Shown: positions 36,590 through 46,091 of the stretch, in pieces
Numbering within the stretch: the stretch's first letter is position 1
Layout of the letters: each line of letters begins with the position of its first letter
Source of the DNA: Acinetobacter gandensis
GTDB taxonomy: Bacteria > Pseudomonadota > Gammaproteobacteria > Pseudomonadales > Moraxellaceae
Reading direction: 5' to 3'
Assembly (NCBI RefSeq): GCF_001678755.1
Contig: NZ_LZDS01000026.1
Coordinates: 186,001 to 250,000 of the forward strand
DNA: 64,000 nt
Made by a program: the position numbers and the translations under genes
The notes under the pieces: generated by a model
The model's database searches: none
Told to the model about the DNA's origin: nothing
What the model saw: the letters and a program-made list of their open reading frames with translations, nothing else

Positions 36590-37784
36590 TCTTTCTGACA
36601 CCTTTAAACTTGATAAAATATAAAAAATAGCCAATTAAAAAAAATAAAGGAATTACTGCTTTATTTGATGAAAAACTATCTTGCAAGAATCCAGAAAGCA
36701 ATAAACAAAATAAATATAATTTCATGGAAATGAAATATTTATTTTGTTTATTTTTTAAGAAAATAATACTAATCAAAAATAATATAAAAACAATTAGATA
36801 AAAAATCCCCCCTTCTAAAAGAAGCTTAAGATAATAATTATGCATTTCATTTGTATTTTTATTAAAATGACTTAAAGCACCCAAACCATGCCCGATAAAA
36901 ATATTTTCATTTATTTTCCCAATTGGTTCAGCCCATATATCCCCTCCCCTAGCCTCATATGAAGCTAAAACTCCTTCTAAAGTGAATCTATTATTATCAC
37001 TTTTAGAAATAGAAATCTTAATAATACTAAATAACCACATAGAAGCAATTACAGAAAAACTTATAATTAAATACTTATAAAATATATTAGTTCTAACATA
37101 TATATATATAATAAATCCCAACAAAACACCTAATAGACTTACTCTAGACTGGGTTAAATATACGGCATAAGCCAAAAATAACCCCAATAAAAACCCTAAA
37201 ACTTTAAAACTTAAACTTTCTTTTTCATAAAAGAAACTTAGACTTATAAAGAAAAATAAAGATAGTAAAGAGCCAACTTGAAATGCTGCTGCTTCTCCAA
37301 TTAATGCTAAACCATATGAAAAAGCTTTATCTGCACCCAGTAAAGATCCAAGATTCCCTGATATAATCTGATAGAATATCCAAAGAAAATTAAGTCCCAA
37401 ACATATATATAATGTTATTTTTATAGTAGTATTATTAAAGGAATTAAATTTCCCACTAAAATACCCTAAACAAATAAATGAAAAAAATAAAAAATATTTA
37501 GAAAAATATATCCAATTAAAAAATTGGATATCATAATATAAAACATCACTATATAAACTTAAAAAAAAGCTAAATATTAAAAAAATAAAATAGATAATAC
37601 ATGGCATGATTTTCCTATCAAAGCAGAATAATATAAAATATGGTAATACAAAAAAAGCATATATTACTGTAACAATTTCTTCTAGTCTTATATTTGCCAC
37701 AAATCTAGGTAATATAAAAAAAGAAAATATAGCAATAAATAGAAAAAAATTATGAATATTTTTTTTATCTAATAGATTAGTCAT
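36582..37784 (-). CDS. wzy: Wzy-type polysaccharide repeat-unit polymerase
   Basis: An integral membrane protein of 400 residues with about ten to twelve helices and a large periplasmic stretch (about residues 255-315, containing YEARGGDIWAEPIGKINENIFIGHGLGALSHF). This resembles the Wzy_C/O-antigen-ligase loop with the GxG-LxHxN-type motif. Sequence conservation in Wzy is low, so the call rests on topology, size and position between flippase and glycosyltransferases. The gene is extremely AT-rich. Starts by a 4-bp overlap with the flippase gene. Confidence 0.85.
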   Translation of the reverse strand: MTNLLDKKNIHNFFLFIAIFSFFILPRFVANIRLEEIVTVIYAFFVLPYFILFCFDRKIMPCIIYFIFLIFSFFLSLYSDVLYYDIQFFNWIYFSKYFLFFSFICLGYFSGKFNSFNNTTIKITLYICLGLNFLWIFYQIISGNLGSLLGADKAFSYGLALIGEAAAFQVGSLLSLFFFISLSFFYEKESLSFKVLGFLLGLFLAYAVYLTQSRVSLLGVLLGFIIYIYVRTNIFYKYLIISFSVIASMWLFSIIKISISKSDNNRFTLEGVLASYEARGGDIWAEPIGKINENIFIGHGLGALSHFNKNTNEMHNYYLKLLLEGGIFYLIVFILFLISIIFLKNKQNKYFISMKLYLFCLLLSGFLQDSFSSNKAVIPLFFLIGYFLYFIKFKGVRKNV

Positions 37785-38506
37785 ATTAAACCTACTAACA
37801 CAACTATTACGGGTGAAATAATGGCCACTCCTAAGAAACGTCCTAGTAAAAGCGAATATACATCAAATTCAGCATTTAGTAACTTTTTATCTATTGATCT
37901 TGATATCCGAGGTTCTATATATAAAGTTAACACTAAAGTAGCAAAAGCATTAACCACTCCCGAAAGCTGACTGATTGTTGATCTAAACTCGTAAAAAACT
38001 AAGGCAAAATAAAAAGATAAAAAAACTGCAATACTATAGGAGCAAAAAATTAAAGCTGAAAAAAATACCATTTTTTTATTAATTATACCTTTTACCTTAT
38101 ATTTAGGGATATCCCCAATATATAAAGTCTTGTAAATACTCTTTAATATTGATTTAAGATAGCCAGTATTTTGACTATATTCCTCAATAACACTAATAAA
38201 AAAAAATATAATTTTTTCTCTCAAAATATATGCTATTAAATAGCTTACTGTAGCAAATACAAGTGAAAAAATAACCATAATCAAGTATGTATTTTTATCA
38301 ATTCTACTATCTATAATAAAACCTAAAACTGGCATTAAAAAAATAAAAAAGAATCTTGTTCCAACAAATGCAGTTTGTTGTAAAGAGTAGGAAATCAATC
38401 GATTATCCGTTCTAATACCTGCAATTCTTGAGTAAAAACTAAGAAACTCAATAAAATGAATACTAGAAAAAAGGAAAATCACTAATACTATTAAATATAA
38501 ATTCAT
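37781..38506 (-). CDS. Amj/DUF2837-family flippase candidate, replacing Wzx in the locus
   Basis: A protein of 241 residues with about six hydrophobic helices. The N-terminus (SIHFIEFLSFYSRIAGIRTDNR) and the C-terminal block SGVVNAFATLVLTLYIEPRI followed by an Arg-Ser/LLLGRFLG segment match what I recall of Amj (YdaH), the alternate lipid II flippase of Bacillus subtilis, a family unrelated in sequence to MurJ or Wzx. At 241 residues it is far too short for a 12-14-helix Wzx. It sits exactly where Wzx normally is, coupled to wzy by a 4-bp overlap, and no other flippase gene is in the locus. I infer it moves the undecaprenyl-linked repeat unit across the membrane. Confidence 0.8.
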   Translation of the reverse strand: MNLYLIVLVIFLFSSIHFIEFLSFYSRIAGIRTDNRLISYSLQQTAFVGTRFFFIFLMPVLGFIIDSRIDKNTYLIMVIFSLVFATVSYLIAYILREKIIFFFISVIEEYSQNTGYLKSILKSIYKTLYIGDIPKYKVKGIINKKMVFFSALIFCSYSIAVFLSFYFALVFYEFRSTISQLSGVVNAFATLVLTLYIEPRISRSIDKKLLNAEFDVYSLLLGRFLGVAIISPVIVVLVGLI

Positions 38507-38545
38507 TACATATAATTTCTTCAGTAGTACATATTTATAAAAAAA

Positions 38546-39685
38546 TTAATTCGTGCTTAAATCATCAATTAATATATTTATAATCTTTTTAGCTGCTTTT
38601 CCATCCCCATATGGGTTATGTGCCATTGCCATTACTTGATATAAATCTGGATTTTCTAAAAGCTCGATAACTGACTGTTGGATTAGTTGTGCATTAGTAC
38701 CAACTAGTTTAACAGTACCTGCTTCCACTGCTTCTGGACGCTCTGTAGTATCTCGCATCACTAACACAGGCTTACCTAATGAAGGCGCTTCTTCTTGAAT
38801 ACCCCCAGAATCAGTTAAAATTAAATAACTGCGGTTCATTAAGTACACAAAAGGCAAATAATCCTGAGGTGCAATCAAATGAACATTAGAAATATCAGAG
38901 AGCAATTCGTTGACAGGTTTTTGTACGTTCGGGTTTAAATGGACAGGATATACGATTTGAACCTCAGGATACTGCTTGGCAATATTAGCCAAAGCTGAAC
39001 AAATATTTAAAAAACCTTGACCAAAGTTCTCACGACGATGTCCTGTTACTAAAATCAGTTTTTTGTTTGGATCTAAAAAATCAAATTGCTGTTCAAATTG
39101 TTTAATAATAGCTCGATCTGTTTCTACCTTATTTTTCACTGTTAACAAGGCATCAATTACTGTATTGCCTGTGATAGTAATACTTTTAGGGTTTATATTT
39201 TCTCTAATTAAATTACTATAAGATGACTGAGTTGGTGCAAAATGATATGTAGTTAAGGCTCCGGTTAATCTACGATTAGCCTCTTCCGGCCACGGGGAGT
39301 AAATGTCGCCTGTACGTAAACCAGCCTCTACATGACCCACAGGAATTTTATGATAATATGCGGCTAAAGAGGCTGCAAAAGTTGTTGCAGTATCACCATG
39401 TACTAATACAATATCTGGCTTCCATTCAGCGAAAACTTTTTCTAAACCTTTTAGTACACCAGAGGTGATATCAGATAAGGTTTGTCCTTCTTTCATTAAA
39501 TTTAAATCAAAATCAGGGACAAGACTAAAAAGATCAAGTACTTGATCTAACATTTGTCTATGTTGCCCAGTAACACAGACTTTAGTTTCAAAACAACTAG
39601 CTCTTTTTTTTAGCTCTAAAGCTAATGGTGCCATCTTAATAGCTTCTGGTCTCGTACCAAATACTAACAATACTTTCTTTTTCAC
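38546..39685 (-). CDS. mnaA: UDP-GlcNAc 2-epimerase (non-hydrolysing), WecB/MnaA/WeeA-like
   Basis: Interconverts UDP-GlcNAc and UDP-ManNAc. The 379 residues have [17 protein letters not shown] at the N-terminus, [47 protein letters not shown] and the C-terminal [28 protein letters not shown], the complete family set with the catalytic His-Arg and acidic residues. It lies 9 bp after the dehydrogenase gene; together they point to an N-acetyl-hexosaminuronic acid in the repeat unit. WbpI-like epimerases of 2,3-diamino sugars are an alternative. Confidence 0.95.
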   Translation of the reverse strand: MKKKVLLVFGTRPEAIKMAPLALELKKRASCFETKVCVTGQHRQMLDQVLDLFSLVPDFDLNLMKEGQTLSDITSGVLKGLEKVFAEWKPDIVLVHGDTATTFAASLAAYYHKIPVGHVEAGLRTGDIYSPWPEEANRRLTGALTTYHFAPTQSSYSNLIRENINPKSITITGNTVIDALLTVKNKVETDRAIIKQFEQQFDFLDPNKKLILVTGHRRENFGQGFLNICSALANIAKQYPEVQIVYPVHLNPNVQKPVNELLSDISNVHLIAPQDYLPFVYLMNRSYLILTDSGGIQEEAPSLGKPVLVMRDTTERPEAVEAGTVKLVGTNAQLIQQSVIELLENPDLYQVMAMAHNPYGDGKAAKKIINILIDDLSTN

Positions 39686-39694
39686 AGTATTATC

Positions 39695-40972
39695 CTATAA
39701 TCGAATTGAGCTATCTTGTTTATTTAATGCATATTTTAAATCATATAAGACATGTAAAGGCTTGCCTAAAGTATGTATTTCTCTAGCCGTCATTTGTTTA
39801 AACTGCTCATGAGCTACAGCTAGAATAATTCCATCATAATTATTTTGAATTAATTCTTTTATAGGCCTTAAACCATATTCTAATTCTGCTTCTGAAGGAT
39901 TAACCCAAGGATCATAGATATCTATATCAAGCTCATATTCTTTTAAAGCTTTAACCATATCTACAATTTTGGTATTACGGATATCAGGACAGTTTTCTTT
40001 AAAACTCAAACCCATTACTAGAATTTTTGATCCAGTTACCTGTATGCGTTTTTTTACCATCTCTTTGATCAGTTGAGTTGCGACATATTCTCCCATACGG
40101 TCATTTAAACGGCGTGCCGCTAAAATTATTTCTGGATGCAAACCCAAAGATTGAGCCTTATGTGTTAAGTAATACGGATCCACCCCAATACAGTGTCCAC
40201 CGACCAGACCTGGACGGAATGGCAAGAAATTCCATTTAGTACCGGCAGCCTGCAATACTGCTTCAGTATCAATTCCCATTTTATTAAAGATCACGGCCAG
40301 TTCATTAATCAGGGCAATGTTGACATCACGCTGAGTATTTTCAATTACTTTTGCCGCTTCAGCCACTTTAATACTGGTTGCTTTATGCGTACCTGCTTCA
40401 ATCACCAGGTTATACACCTGATCCACAAATTCAGCAACTTCAGGCGTAGAACCTGAGGTAATTTTCAGAATATTGGTGACACGGTGCAGCTTGTCACCCG
40501 GGTTAATTCGCTCCGGACTATAACCGGCAAAGAAGTCCTGATTAAATTTTAGACTAGATACTTGTTCCAGAACTGGAATACAGGTTTCTTCAGTCGCACC
40601 TGGATATACAGTAGATTCATAAACCACGACATCGCCTTTTTTAAGTACCTGGCCAATACTGGTCGAGGCTTTAACAAGGGGCGTTAAATCTGGCTGCTTA
40701 AACTCATCAATTGGTGTTGGCACAGTAACAATAAAAAAGTTACAAGATTTAAGATCTTCTAAATTTGCGCTATATGTTAAATGTGTAGATTGTACTAATT
40801 CTTCTGGAGATACCTCGAGCGTATGGTCCTGCCCTGAACGCAGCTCATCAATTCGTTTTTGGTGAATATCAAAACCCACTACAGGTACTTTTTTACCAAA
40901 TTCAACAGCTAGTGGTAAACCCACATAGCCCAACCCAATTACAGCAATTTTTAGTTCCGAGAGTTGCAACAT
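39695..40972 (-). CDS. gna: UDP-N-acetylhexosamine 6-dehydrogenase (TviB/WbpA/Gna type)
   Basis: Oxidises C6 of a UDP-HexNAc to a uronic acid, using two NAD. The 425 residues show [63 protein letters not shown], the catalytic Cys in [15 protein letters not shown] and [15 protein letters not shown]. The overall wording is closest to TviB/Gna (UDP-GlcNAc or GalNAc dehydrogenase) and less to WecC (UDP-ManNAc), even though an MnaA-type epimerase is adjacent. First gene of the minus-strand locus, divergent from wza. Confidence 0.92.
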   Translation of the reverse strand: MLQLSELKIAVIGLGYVGLPLAVEFGKKVPVVGFDIHQKRIDELRSGQDHTLEVSPEELVQSTHLTYSANLEDLKSCNFFIVTVPTPIDEFKQPDLTPLVKASTSIGQVLKKGDVVVYESTVYPGATEETCIPVLEQVSSLKFNQDFFAGYSPERINPGDKLHRVTNILKITSGSTPEVAEFVDQVYNLVIEAGTHKATSIKVAEAAKVIENTQRDVNIALINELAVIFNKMGIDTEAVLQAAGTKWNFLPFRPGLVGGHCIGVDPYYLTHKAQSLGLHPEIILAARRLNDRMGEYVATQLIKEMVKKRIQVTGSKILVMGLSFKENCPDIRNTKIVDMVKALKEYELDIDIYDPWVNPSEAELEYGLRPIKELIQNNYDGIILAVAHEQFKQMTAREIHTLGKPLHVLYDLKYALNKQDSSIRL

Positions 40973-41342
40973 TCCAGAGCCTTATAATTTATGATTTAAT
41001 CATGTGAAAAACGCCTCATAATATAGCAGAAATCGCCCTTATATTTTTCGAGAATTATTATTTTTCGTAATCGAAAATTATAACTGCAAAATTAAACGTT
41101 TATTTTTTAACCAATATATTAATATTTGATTTTTAATACCTATTTTGTAAATTAAATTATTTTTTCTTCTTGAAAGAAAATGTGTTTTATTTCACACAAA
41201 ACTCATTACATTGCTGCAACACATTTTGACAGCAAATCCTAGGATGTTTACTTTACATAGTATAAAATGTTCCGTTATATATTTTAAAAATCAGGCTTTT
41301 GCCTTTTTTACAATTCAATTATTTTTATAAGTAGGATTTCGA
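40973..41342. promoter_or_regulatory. Divergent promoter region of the polysaccharide locus
   Basis: About 370 bp of very AT-rich DNA between gna and wza, which must drive both arms of the locus. A TTGACA (41226-41231) and a TATAAA (41261-41266) are present but 29 bp apart, so they are not a normal promoter pair. No enterobacterial JUMPstart/ops element is visible. An AT-rich, possibly H-NS-bound, region is likely. Confidence 0.5.
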
Positions 41343-42443
41343 GTGAGTTACTATCGTTATAGCTTCTTGTTAGCACTCAGTTTAGGTATGACGGGTTGTG
41401 CAATTACATCAGGTCTTCAAACATATGACCTTCCTAAAGAAGGCACTTATCAAACTGAGCTCGGGTCTACTGTAAATGTGATTAAATTATCCCAAGATAA
41501 TTTAGCAGCGGTTCAGCCTGCGCAAATTAATCAACAAAATTTTGCACACCTTTTTAATCAGCAACAAAAAAATTATCGGTTAAGTTCAGGTGATATTTTA
41601 TCTATTTATTTATGGGCATATCCAGAAATAACACCACCTACAAATACAATTAGCAACCAAGAAGCCATTAAGTCAAATGGTTATCAGATTGATCAAAATG
41701 GCTACATTCAATTCCCAATCATTGGTCGTTATAAAGCAGCAGGTAAATCACTCAATCAAGTCAATCAAGAATTACGTAACCAATTAGCACGTTACTTAAA
41801 AACACCTGATGTGATCGTTCGTGTGCTTTCCTACCAAGGCCAGCGTTATTCAGTGCAAGGTAATGTAATGAAAGGCGGTCAGTTTAACCTTACCGATCAG
41901 CCTACAAGCATCTACACTGCACTTGGCCTTGCCGGTGGTGTAAATAGTCAATTTGGTGACAATGCCTCATTAACTTTGGTTAGAAATGGACAAAGTTATG
42001 CACTCAATAGTATTGAACTTGAAAAAGCTGGATATTCTTTACACAACTTACTCATCAAACCGAATGACACAATTTATGTCAACTCACGTGAAAACCAAAA
42101 AATTTATGTGATGGGAGAGTCTGGTAAAAACCAATCTTTACCAATGCGTGAACAAGGCATGAGCCTCAGTGATGTCCTAGGTGAAAGTCTAGGTATTAAC
42201 TCACTTTCAGCAAGTCGAGGTAAAATCTACGTAGTGCGTAGCGATATGAACAGCCCGATGACTGAAATTTACCATTTAGATTTAACCAGTATTGGTGACT
42301 TCGGTTTGGCCAATCAATTTAAAATGCGTAGTAATGATATCGTCTATATCGATGCATCTGGGTTGGCACGTTGGCAACGTGTAATCAATCAGGTGATTCC
42401 ATTCTCAAATATAATTTATAACTTTGATAGAATGGGTCAATAA
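41343..42443 (+). CDS. wza: Outer-membrane polysaccharide export lipoprotein Wza
   Basis: Forms the octameric outer-membrane channel that exports the polymer. GTG at 41343 follows AGGA and opens a lipoprotein signal with lipobox MTGC (Cys19). The Poly_export domain begins YRLSSGDILSIYLWAYPEI, followed by SLBB-like domains (SVQGNVMKGGQFNLTD; VMGESGKNQSLPMREQGMSLSDVLG) and a C-terminal amphipathic helix region ending YNFDRMGQ. At 366 residues it matches Acinetobacter Wza. The stop overlaps the wzb start (TAATG). Confidence 0.96.
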   Translation: MSYYRYSFLLALSLGMTGCAITSGLQTYDLPKEGTYQTELGSTVNVIKLSQDNLAAVQPAQINQQNFAHLFNQQQKNYRLSSGDILSIYLWAYPEITPPTNTISNQEAIKSNGYQIDQNGYIQFPIIGRYKAAGKSLNQVNQELRNQLARYLKTPDVIVRVLSYQGQRYSVQGNVMKGGQFNLTDQPTSIYTALGLAGGVNSQFGDNASLTLVRNGQSYALNSIELEKAGYSLHNLLIKPNDTIYVNSRENQKIYVMGESGKNQSLPMREQGMSLSDVLGESLGINSLSASRGKIYVVRSDMNSPMTEIYHLDLTSIGDFGLANQFKMRSNDIVYIDASGLARWQRVINQVIPFSNIIYNFDRMGQ

Positions 42444-42871
42444 TGCATTTTAAGAATATCCTCGTCGTTTGTGTGGGTAATATTTGCCGTAGTCCAATGG
42501 CTGAGTATCTCCTAAAAAAAGATCATCCCGACCTGAATATTTATTCAGCTGGAATCTCAGGTATGATTGGGCATGCTGCTGATGCAAAAGCGCAACACTG
42601 TATGCAAAAAATTGGCATCGATATGAGTGGACATATTGCCCAAAAATTAAATGCTGAACTGATCAAAAAATCAGATTTAATTTTGGTCATGAGTTCAAAT
42701 CAACAAAAGCATATTGAACAGACATGGCCATTTGCAAAAGGAAAGACTTTTCGTTTAGGTCATTGGCAAGGTAAAAATGTGCCTGACCCATACCAGCATG
42801 ATCAGGCTTTTTTTGACCAGACCTCAGAACTGATCCAATCTTGCGTTGCAGATTGGACTAAACAAATTTAA
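42443..42871 (+). CDS. wzb: Low-molecular-weight protein-tyrosine phosphatase Wzb
   Basis: Dephosphorylates the tyrosine tail of Wzc, whose phosphorylation cycle is needed for capsule assembly. The 142 residues carry the CX5R(S/T) P-loop CVGNICRSP at the N-terminus and the general-acid Asp in NVPDPYQHDQ, typical of bacterial LMW-PTPs. Translationally coupled to wza by a one-base overlap; wzc follows after 16 bp. Confidence 0.97.
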   Translation: MHFKNILVVCVGNICRSPMAEYLLKKDHPDLNIYSAGISGMIGHAADAKAQHCMQKIGIDMSGHIAQKLNAELIKKSDLILVMSSNQQKHIEQTWPFAKGKTFRLGHWQGKNVPDPYQHDQAFFDQTSELIQSCVADWTKQI

Positions 42872-42887
42872 CTTTTGATGTACGATT

Positions 42888-45074
42888 ATGAGCCAAAATA
42901 CCAATACAGAAGATACAATTGATTTAAAAGAATTATTTTTCTCTCTGATTGCACAGTGGAAGTTAATTGCTCTATGTGTAATTTTAAGTCTTGTTTGTGC
43001 TTTACTTTATTTAAGAGCAACACCGGATACTTATTCAGTCAATGCTTTAGTACAAGTGGAAGAGAGTAAAGGGACTTCTGCTGCACTCTTAGGTGATCTA
43101 TCAGGCATGATTGATCAAAAGCAGCCTGCCCAAGCAGAAATTGAGATTCTTAAATCACGTTTAGTTCTTGGTAATGTCATTCAGAGTTTACATCTCGACC
43201 TAAAAATTTCCGGTACAGAAAATTCTTTCACTGATCGCTTATTTTCCCCGCATGAATATGTCACAGAATATAAAAATAAATCAGTAACTTTTAAAGACGA
43301 TGAAAAAAGTTTTGAAGTCCGTCAATTTAATGTGCCTAACGTATATCGTGATAAAGACCTCAGTTTAAGCTTCGAAGATAATCTCATTACACTGATAGAT
43401 ACCGAAACTGAAGAAAAAATTCTGACTGCGAAGCTCAATCAAGCGAATTCATTACGTACCACTGATGGATCGTGGGATATTTCGATTTTTACCCGCGACA
43501 AGTTAAAAGATCACTACCTAATTCAAAAGCAGTCTCTACCTGCTGCAGTTGACAGTATTTTGGCAAATTATTCTGTTGCTGAAAAGGGTAAAATGACGGG
43601 CGTGCTGGGACTAGACTACCAAGGGCAAGATAAAGAACATATTACACAAGTTTTAAATGCCATCCTTGCAGCCTACAGTCATCAAAATATTGAAAGACGT
43701 TCAGCTGAAAGTGCACAAACATTAAAATTCCTTGATGAACAACTCCCTGAACTAAAACAACAACTGGATGTTGCGGAACGCGAATTTAACAAATTCCGTC
43801 AAGAGTTTAATACGGTAGATGTCACTAAAGAGTCTGAGTTGTATTTAACTCAAAGTATTACACTCGAAACCCAAAAAGCACAGCTTGAACAAAAAGTAGC
43901 TGAGGCGTCTGCAAAGTACACTAGTGAACATCCAGTGATGCAGCAAATGAATGCACAACTTGGTGCAATCAATAGCAAAATTGGTGAACTCAATACAACT
44001 TTGAAAAAGCTTCCAGATTTACAGCGTCGTTATTTACAACTTTATCGTGAAGTTGAAGTAAAACAACAACTGTACACTGCTCTACTTAACTCTTATCAAC
44101 AATTACGTATTGCGAAAGCAGGTGAAATTGGTAATGTACGGATTGTTGACACAGCAGTTGAACCTATTGCGCCAATCGCACCTAAGAAATTACAAATTTT
44201 AATTCTCTCTATTTTCCTAGGTGGCTTCTTAGGAACACTCTTAGCACTCCTTCGCAATATGATGCGTTCAGGTATCAAAGATTCAACTGAAATCGAAAAC
44301 AACCTTGATCTACCTGTCTATGCAACGGTACCGCGTTCTCCAGTTCAAGAAAGCCGCATTAAACTGTTGAAGAAGAAGAAAACAATTCCTGTACTTGCTG
44401 TTAAACACAGTGATGACATTGCGATTGAAAGTTTACGTAGTATGCGTACTGCAATTCACTTTGCTTTATCGTCTGCAAAAAATAATTTGATCATGATTTC
44501 AGGTCCAGCACCTGAAGTGGGTAAATCTTTTGTTTCAACGAATTTAGCGACTATTTTGGCGCAGAGTGATAAGCGCGTACTGATTGTTGATGCCGATATG
44601 CGTCGTGGTTACTTAAATAAATACTTCAATCAAGACAACCAACCAGGTCTTTCTGAGTATTTAAATGGTCAGCGTGATCTAGACAGCATCATTAAAACCA
44701 CTGAAATTCCAAATTTGAGTGTGATTACTCGTGGTAAAAGCCCTTCTAATCCATCTGAGCTTTTAAGTTCTGGTAAATTCAAAGAATTCTTAGATTTGAT
44801 TTCACCGATGTTCGATCATGTGATTATCGATACCCCGCCTGTACTTGCTGTAACTGACGGTATCATCATTTCACAATTTGCAGGTGTGAATCTTGTCATC
44901 GCGCGTTATGCAAAAACCCAGATGAAAGAACTTGAACTCACTGTAAATCGCTTTGAACAAGTGGGTGTCAAAGTTAATGGTATTATCTTGAACGATATCC
45001 AGCGTAGTTCTGCTGGTTATGGTTATGGTTATAACTATTCATACGGTTATAAAGCAGCTAAAGATCAAGACTAA
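42888..45074 (+). CDS. wzc: Polysaccharide co-polymerase and tyrosine autokinase Wzc
   Basis: Inner-membrane PCP-2a protein of 728 residues that controls chain length and links Wzy to Wza. A Wzz domain with two membrane helices (about 30-45 and 430-450) encloses a coiled-coil periplasmic region (ELKQQLDVAEREFNKFRQ). The cytosolic BY-kinase has Walker A (PAPEVGKSF, about residue 540), Walker A' (LIVDADMRRG) and Walker B (VIIDTPPVLA). The C-terminal tail has a tyrosine cluster (GYGYGYNYSYGYK) for autophosphorylation, removed by Wzb. Confidence 0.97.
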   Translation: MSQNTNTEDTIDLKELFFSLIAQWKLIALCVILSLVCALLYLRATPDTYSVNALVQVEESKGTSAALLGDLSGMIDQKQPAQAEIEILKSRLVLGNVIQSLHLDLKISGTENSFTDRLFSPHEYVTEYKNKSVTFKDDEKSFEVRQFNVPNVYRDKDLSLSFEDNLITLIDTETEEKILTAKLNQANSLRTTDGSWDISIFTRDKLKDHYLIQKQSLPAAVDSILANYSVAEKGKMTGVLGLDYQGQDKEHITQVLNAILAAYSHQNIERRSAESAQTLKFLDEQLPELKQQLDVAEREFNKFRQEFNTVDVTKESELYLTQSITLETQKAQLEQKVAEASAKYTSEHPVMQQMNAQLGAINSKIGELNTTLKKLPDLQRRYLQLYREVEVKQQLYTALLNSYQQLRIAKAGEIGNVRIVDTAVEPIAPIAPKKLQILILSIFLGGFLGTLLALLRNMMRSGIKDSTEIENNLDLPVYATVPRSPVQESRIKLLKKKKTIPVLAVKHSDDIAIESLRSMRTAIHFALSSAKNNLIMISGPAPEVGKSFVSTNLATILAQSDKRVLIVDADMRRGYLNKYFNQDNQPGLSEYLNGQRDLDSIIKTTEIPNLSVITRGKSPSNPSELLSSGKFKEFLDLISPMFDHVIIDTPPVLAVTDGIIISQFAGVNLVIARYAKTQMKELELTVNRFEQVGVKVNGIILNDIQRSSAGYGYGYNYSYGYKAAKDQD

Positions 45075-45093
45075 CTTTCAGCTATTAAAAAAA

Positions 45094-45115
45094 AGCCAGT
45101 GTTTATACACTGGCT
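45094..45115 (+). terminator. Intrinsic terminator of wza-wzb-wzc
   Basis: AGCCAGTGT, loop TTAT, ACACTGGCT, then T-run; A-run on the other side. Confidence 0.88.
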
Positions 45116-45323
45116 TTTTTATATAAGTAATAAACAAACACCTAAAGATTATGTATAAAAAATGTTTTATATATTCATGCTGTTATAGTATAAAAATTAG
45201 AAGATGACTATGATGAACTTTCCTACGCAGTGTTTGCTCTAACTTTGTTAGCAATCGCATGTTAGGAAAAGTCTGCTAGAATTTCAGCAACTTTTTACAT
45301 ATAAAATAATTGTGGGAAAATAT

Positions 45324-46037
45324 ATGAGTAAGGCCCTACCTATCGCTGTCGCTGTTCTACTCGGCGGTGCCGCACTTGTTCCTGTTTACTATGCAACCAA
45401 GACACCTGCTACGCAATCAGCAACATCAACTCAACCTGCTGCAAATGCTTCAGCTGTCGCTAAAATCAGCTATGCTCTAGGTTATGAAGTTGCCCATCAA
45501 ACGCCTCCAGAATTAGATATTGATAGCTTTGTCACTGGCGTTCGTGCAGGCCATGCTCGTACTAAACCAGCTTATACAGAAGAAGAACTGCAAAAAGCAT
45601 ATACTGAATTCCAGCAAGAAATGCAGAAAAAACAACTGCAAAGTAATCAGCAAGCGCAAAGTTCAAGCGATAATTTTTTAAATGAAAACAAAGCAAAAGC
45701 AGGTGTTAAAACTACAGCGTCTGGCTTGCAATACCTAACAACGAAAGAAGGTACAGGTAAACAACCTCAAGCGACTTCTGTAGTAAAAGTGCATTACACG
45801 GGTAAGCTTGTTGACGGTACTGTATTTGATAGCTCTGTAGAGCGTGGAGAACCAATTGAATTCCCACTGAACCAAGTAATTCCGGGTTGGACTGAAGGTC
45901 TACAGCTCATGAAAGAAGGCGGTAAAGCAACGCTTTATATTCCAGCTAATCTCGGTTACGGTGCGCAAGGTGTTCCAGGAACCATTCCACCAAATAGCAC
46001 ATTAATTTTTGATGTAGAACTCATCGAAGTTAAATAA
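45324..46037 (+). CDS. fkpA: FKBP-type peptidyl-prolyl isomerase (membrane-anchored or secreted)
   Basis: A folding catalyst of the envelope. ATG 45324 (MSKALPIAV) gives 237 residues; a GTG 12 bases upstream is less likely. The N-terminal hydrophobic segment ([21 protein letters not shown]) is a signal or anchor. An N-terminal dimerisation domain ([15 protein letters not shown]) precedes the FKBP domain, which has [34 protein letters not shown] and a [24 protein letters not shown] end with intact active-site aromatic residues. It marks the conserved border of Acinetobacter capsule loci. Confidence 0.93.
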   Translation: MSKALPIAVAVLLGGAALVPVYYATKTPATQSATSTQPAANASAVAKISYALGYEVAHQTPPELDIDSFVTGVRAGHARTKPAYTEEELQKAYTEFQQEMQKKQLQSNQQAQSSSDNFLNENKAKAGVKTTASGLQYLTTKEGTGKQPQATSVVKVHYTGKLVDGTVFDSSVERGEPIEFPLNQVIPGWTEGLQLMKEGGKATLYIPANLGYGAQGVPGTIPPNSTLIFDVELIEVK

Positions 46038-46046
46038 TAAAACTAT

Positions 46047-46072
46047 GCAGGAGAGCCTAACAGCTCTCCTGC
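46047..46072 (+). terminator. Hairpin between the two FKBP genes
   Basis: GCAGGAGAGC and GCTCTCCTGC form a perfect 10-bp stem with loop CTAACA, then TTTATTTT. It probably limits readthrough from fkpA into the next gene. Confidence 0.7.
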
Positions 46073-46091
46073 TTTATTTTGAGATAAAAGC

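Noticed and set aside
40973..41342. JUMPstart/ops element before the polysaccharide genes
   Set aside because: No GGCGGTAG-type ops sequence is present on either strand.
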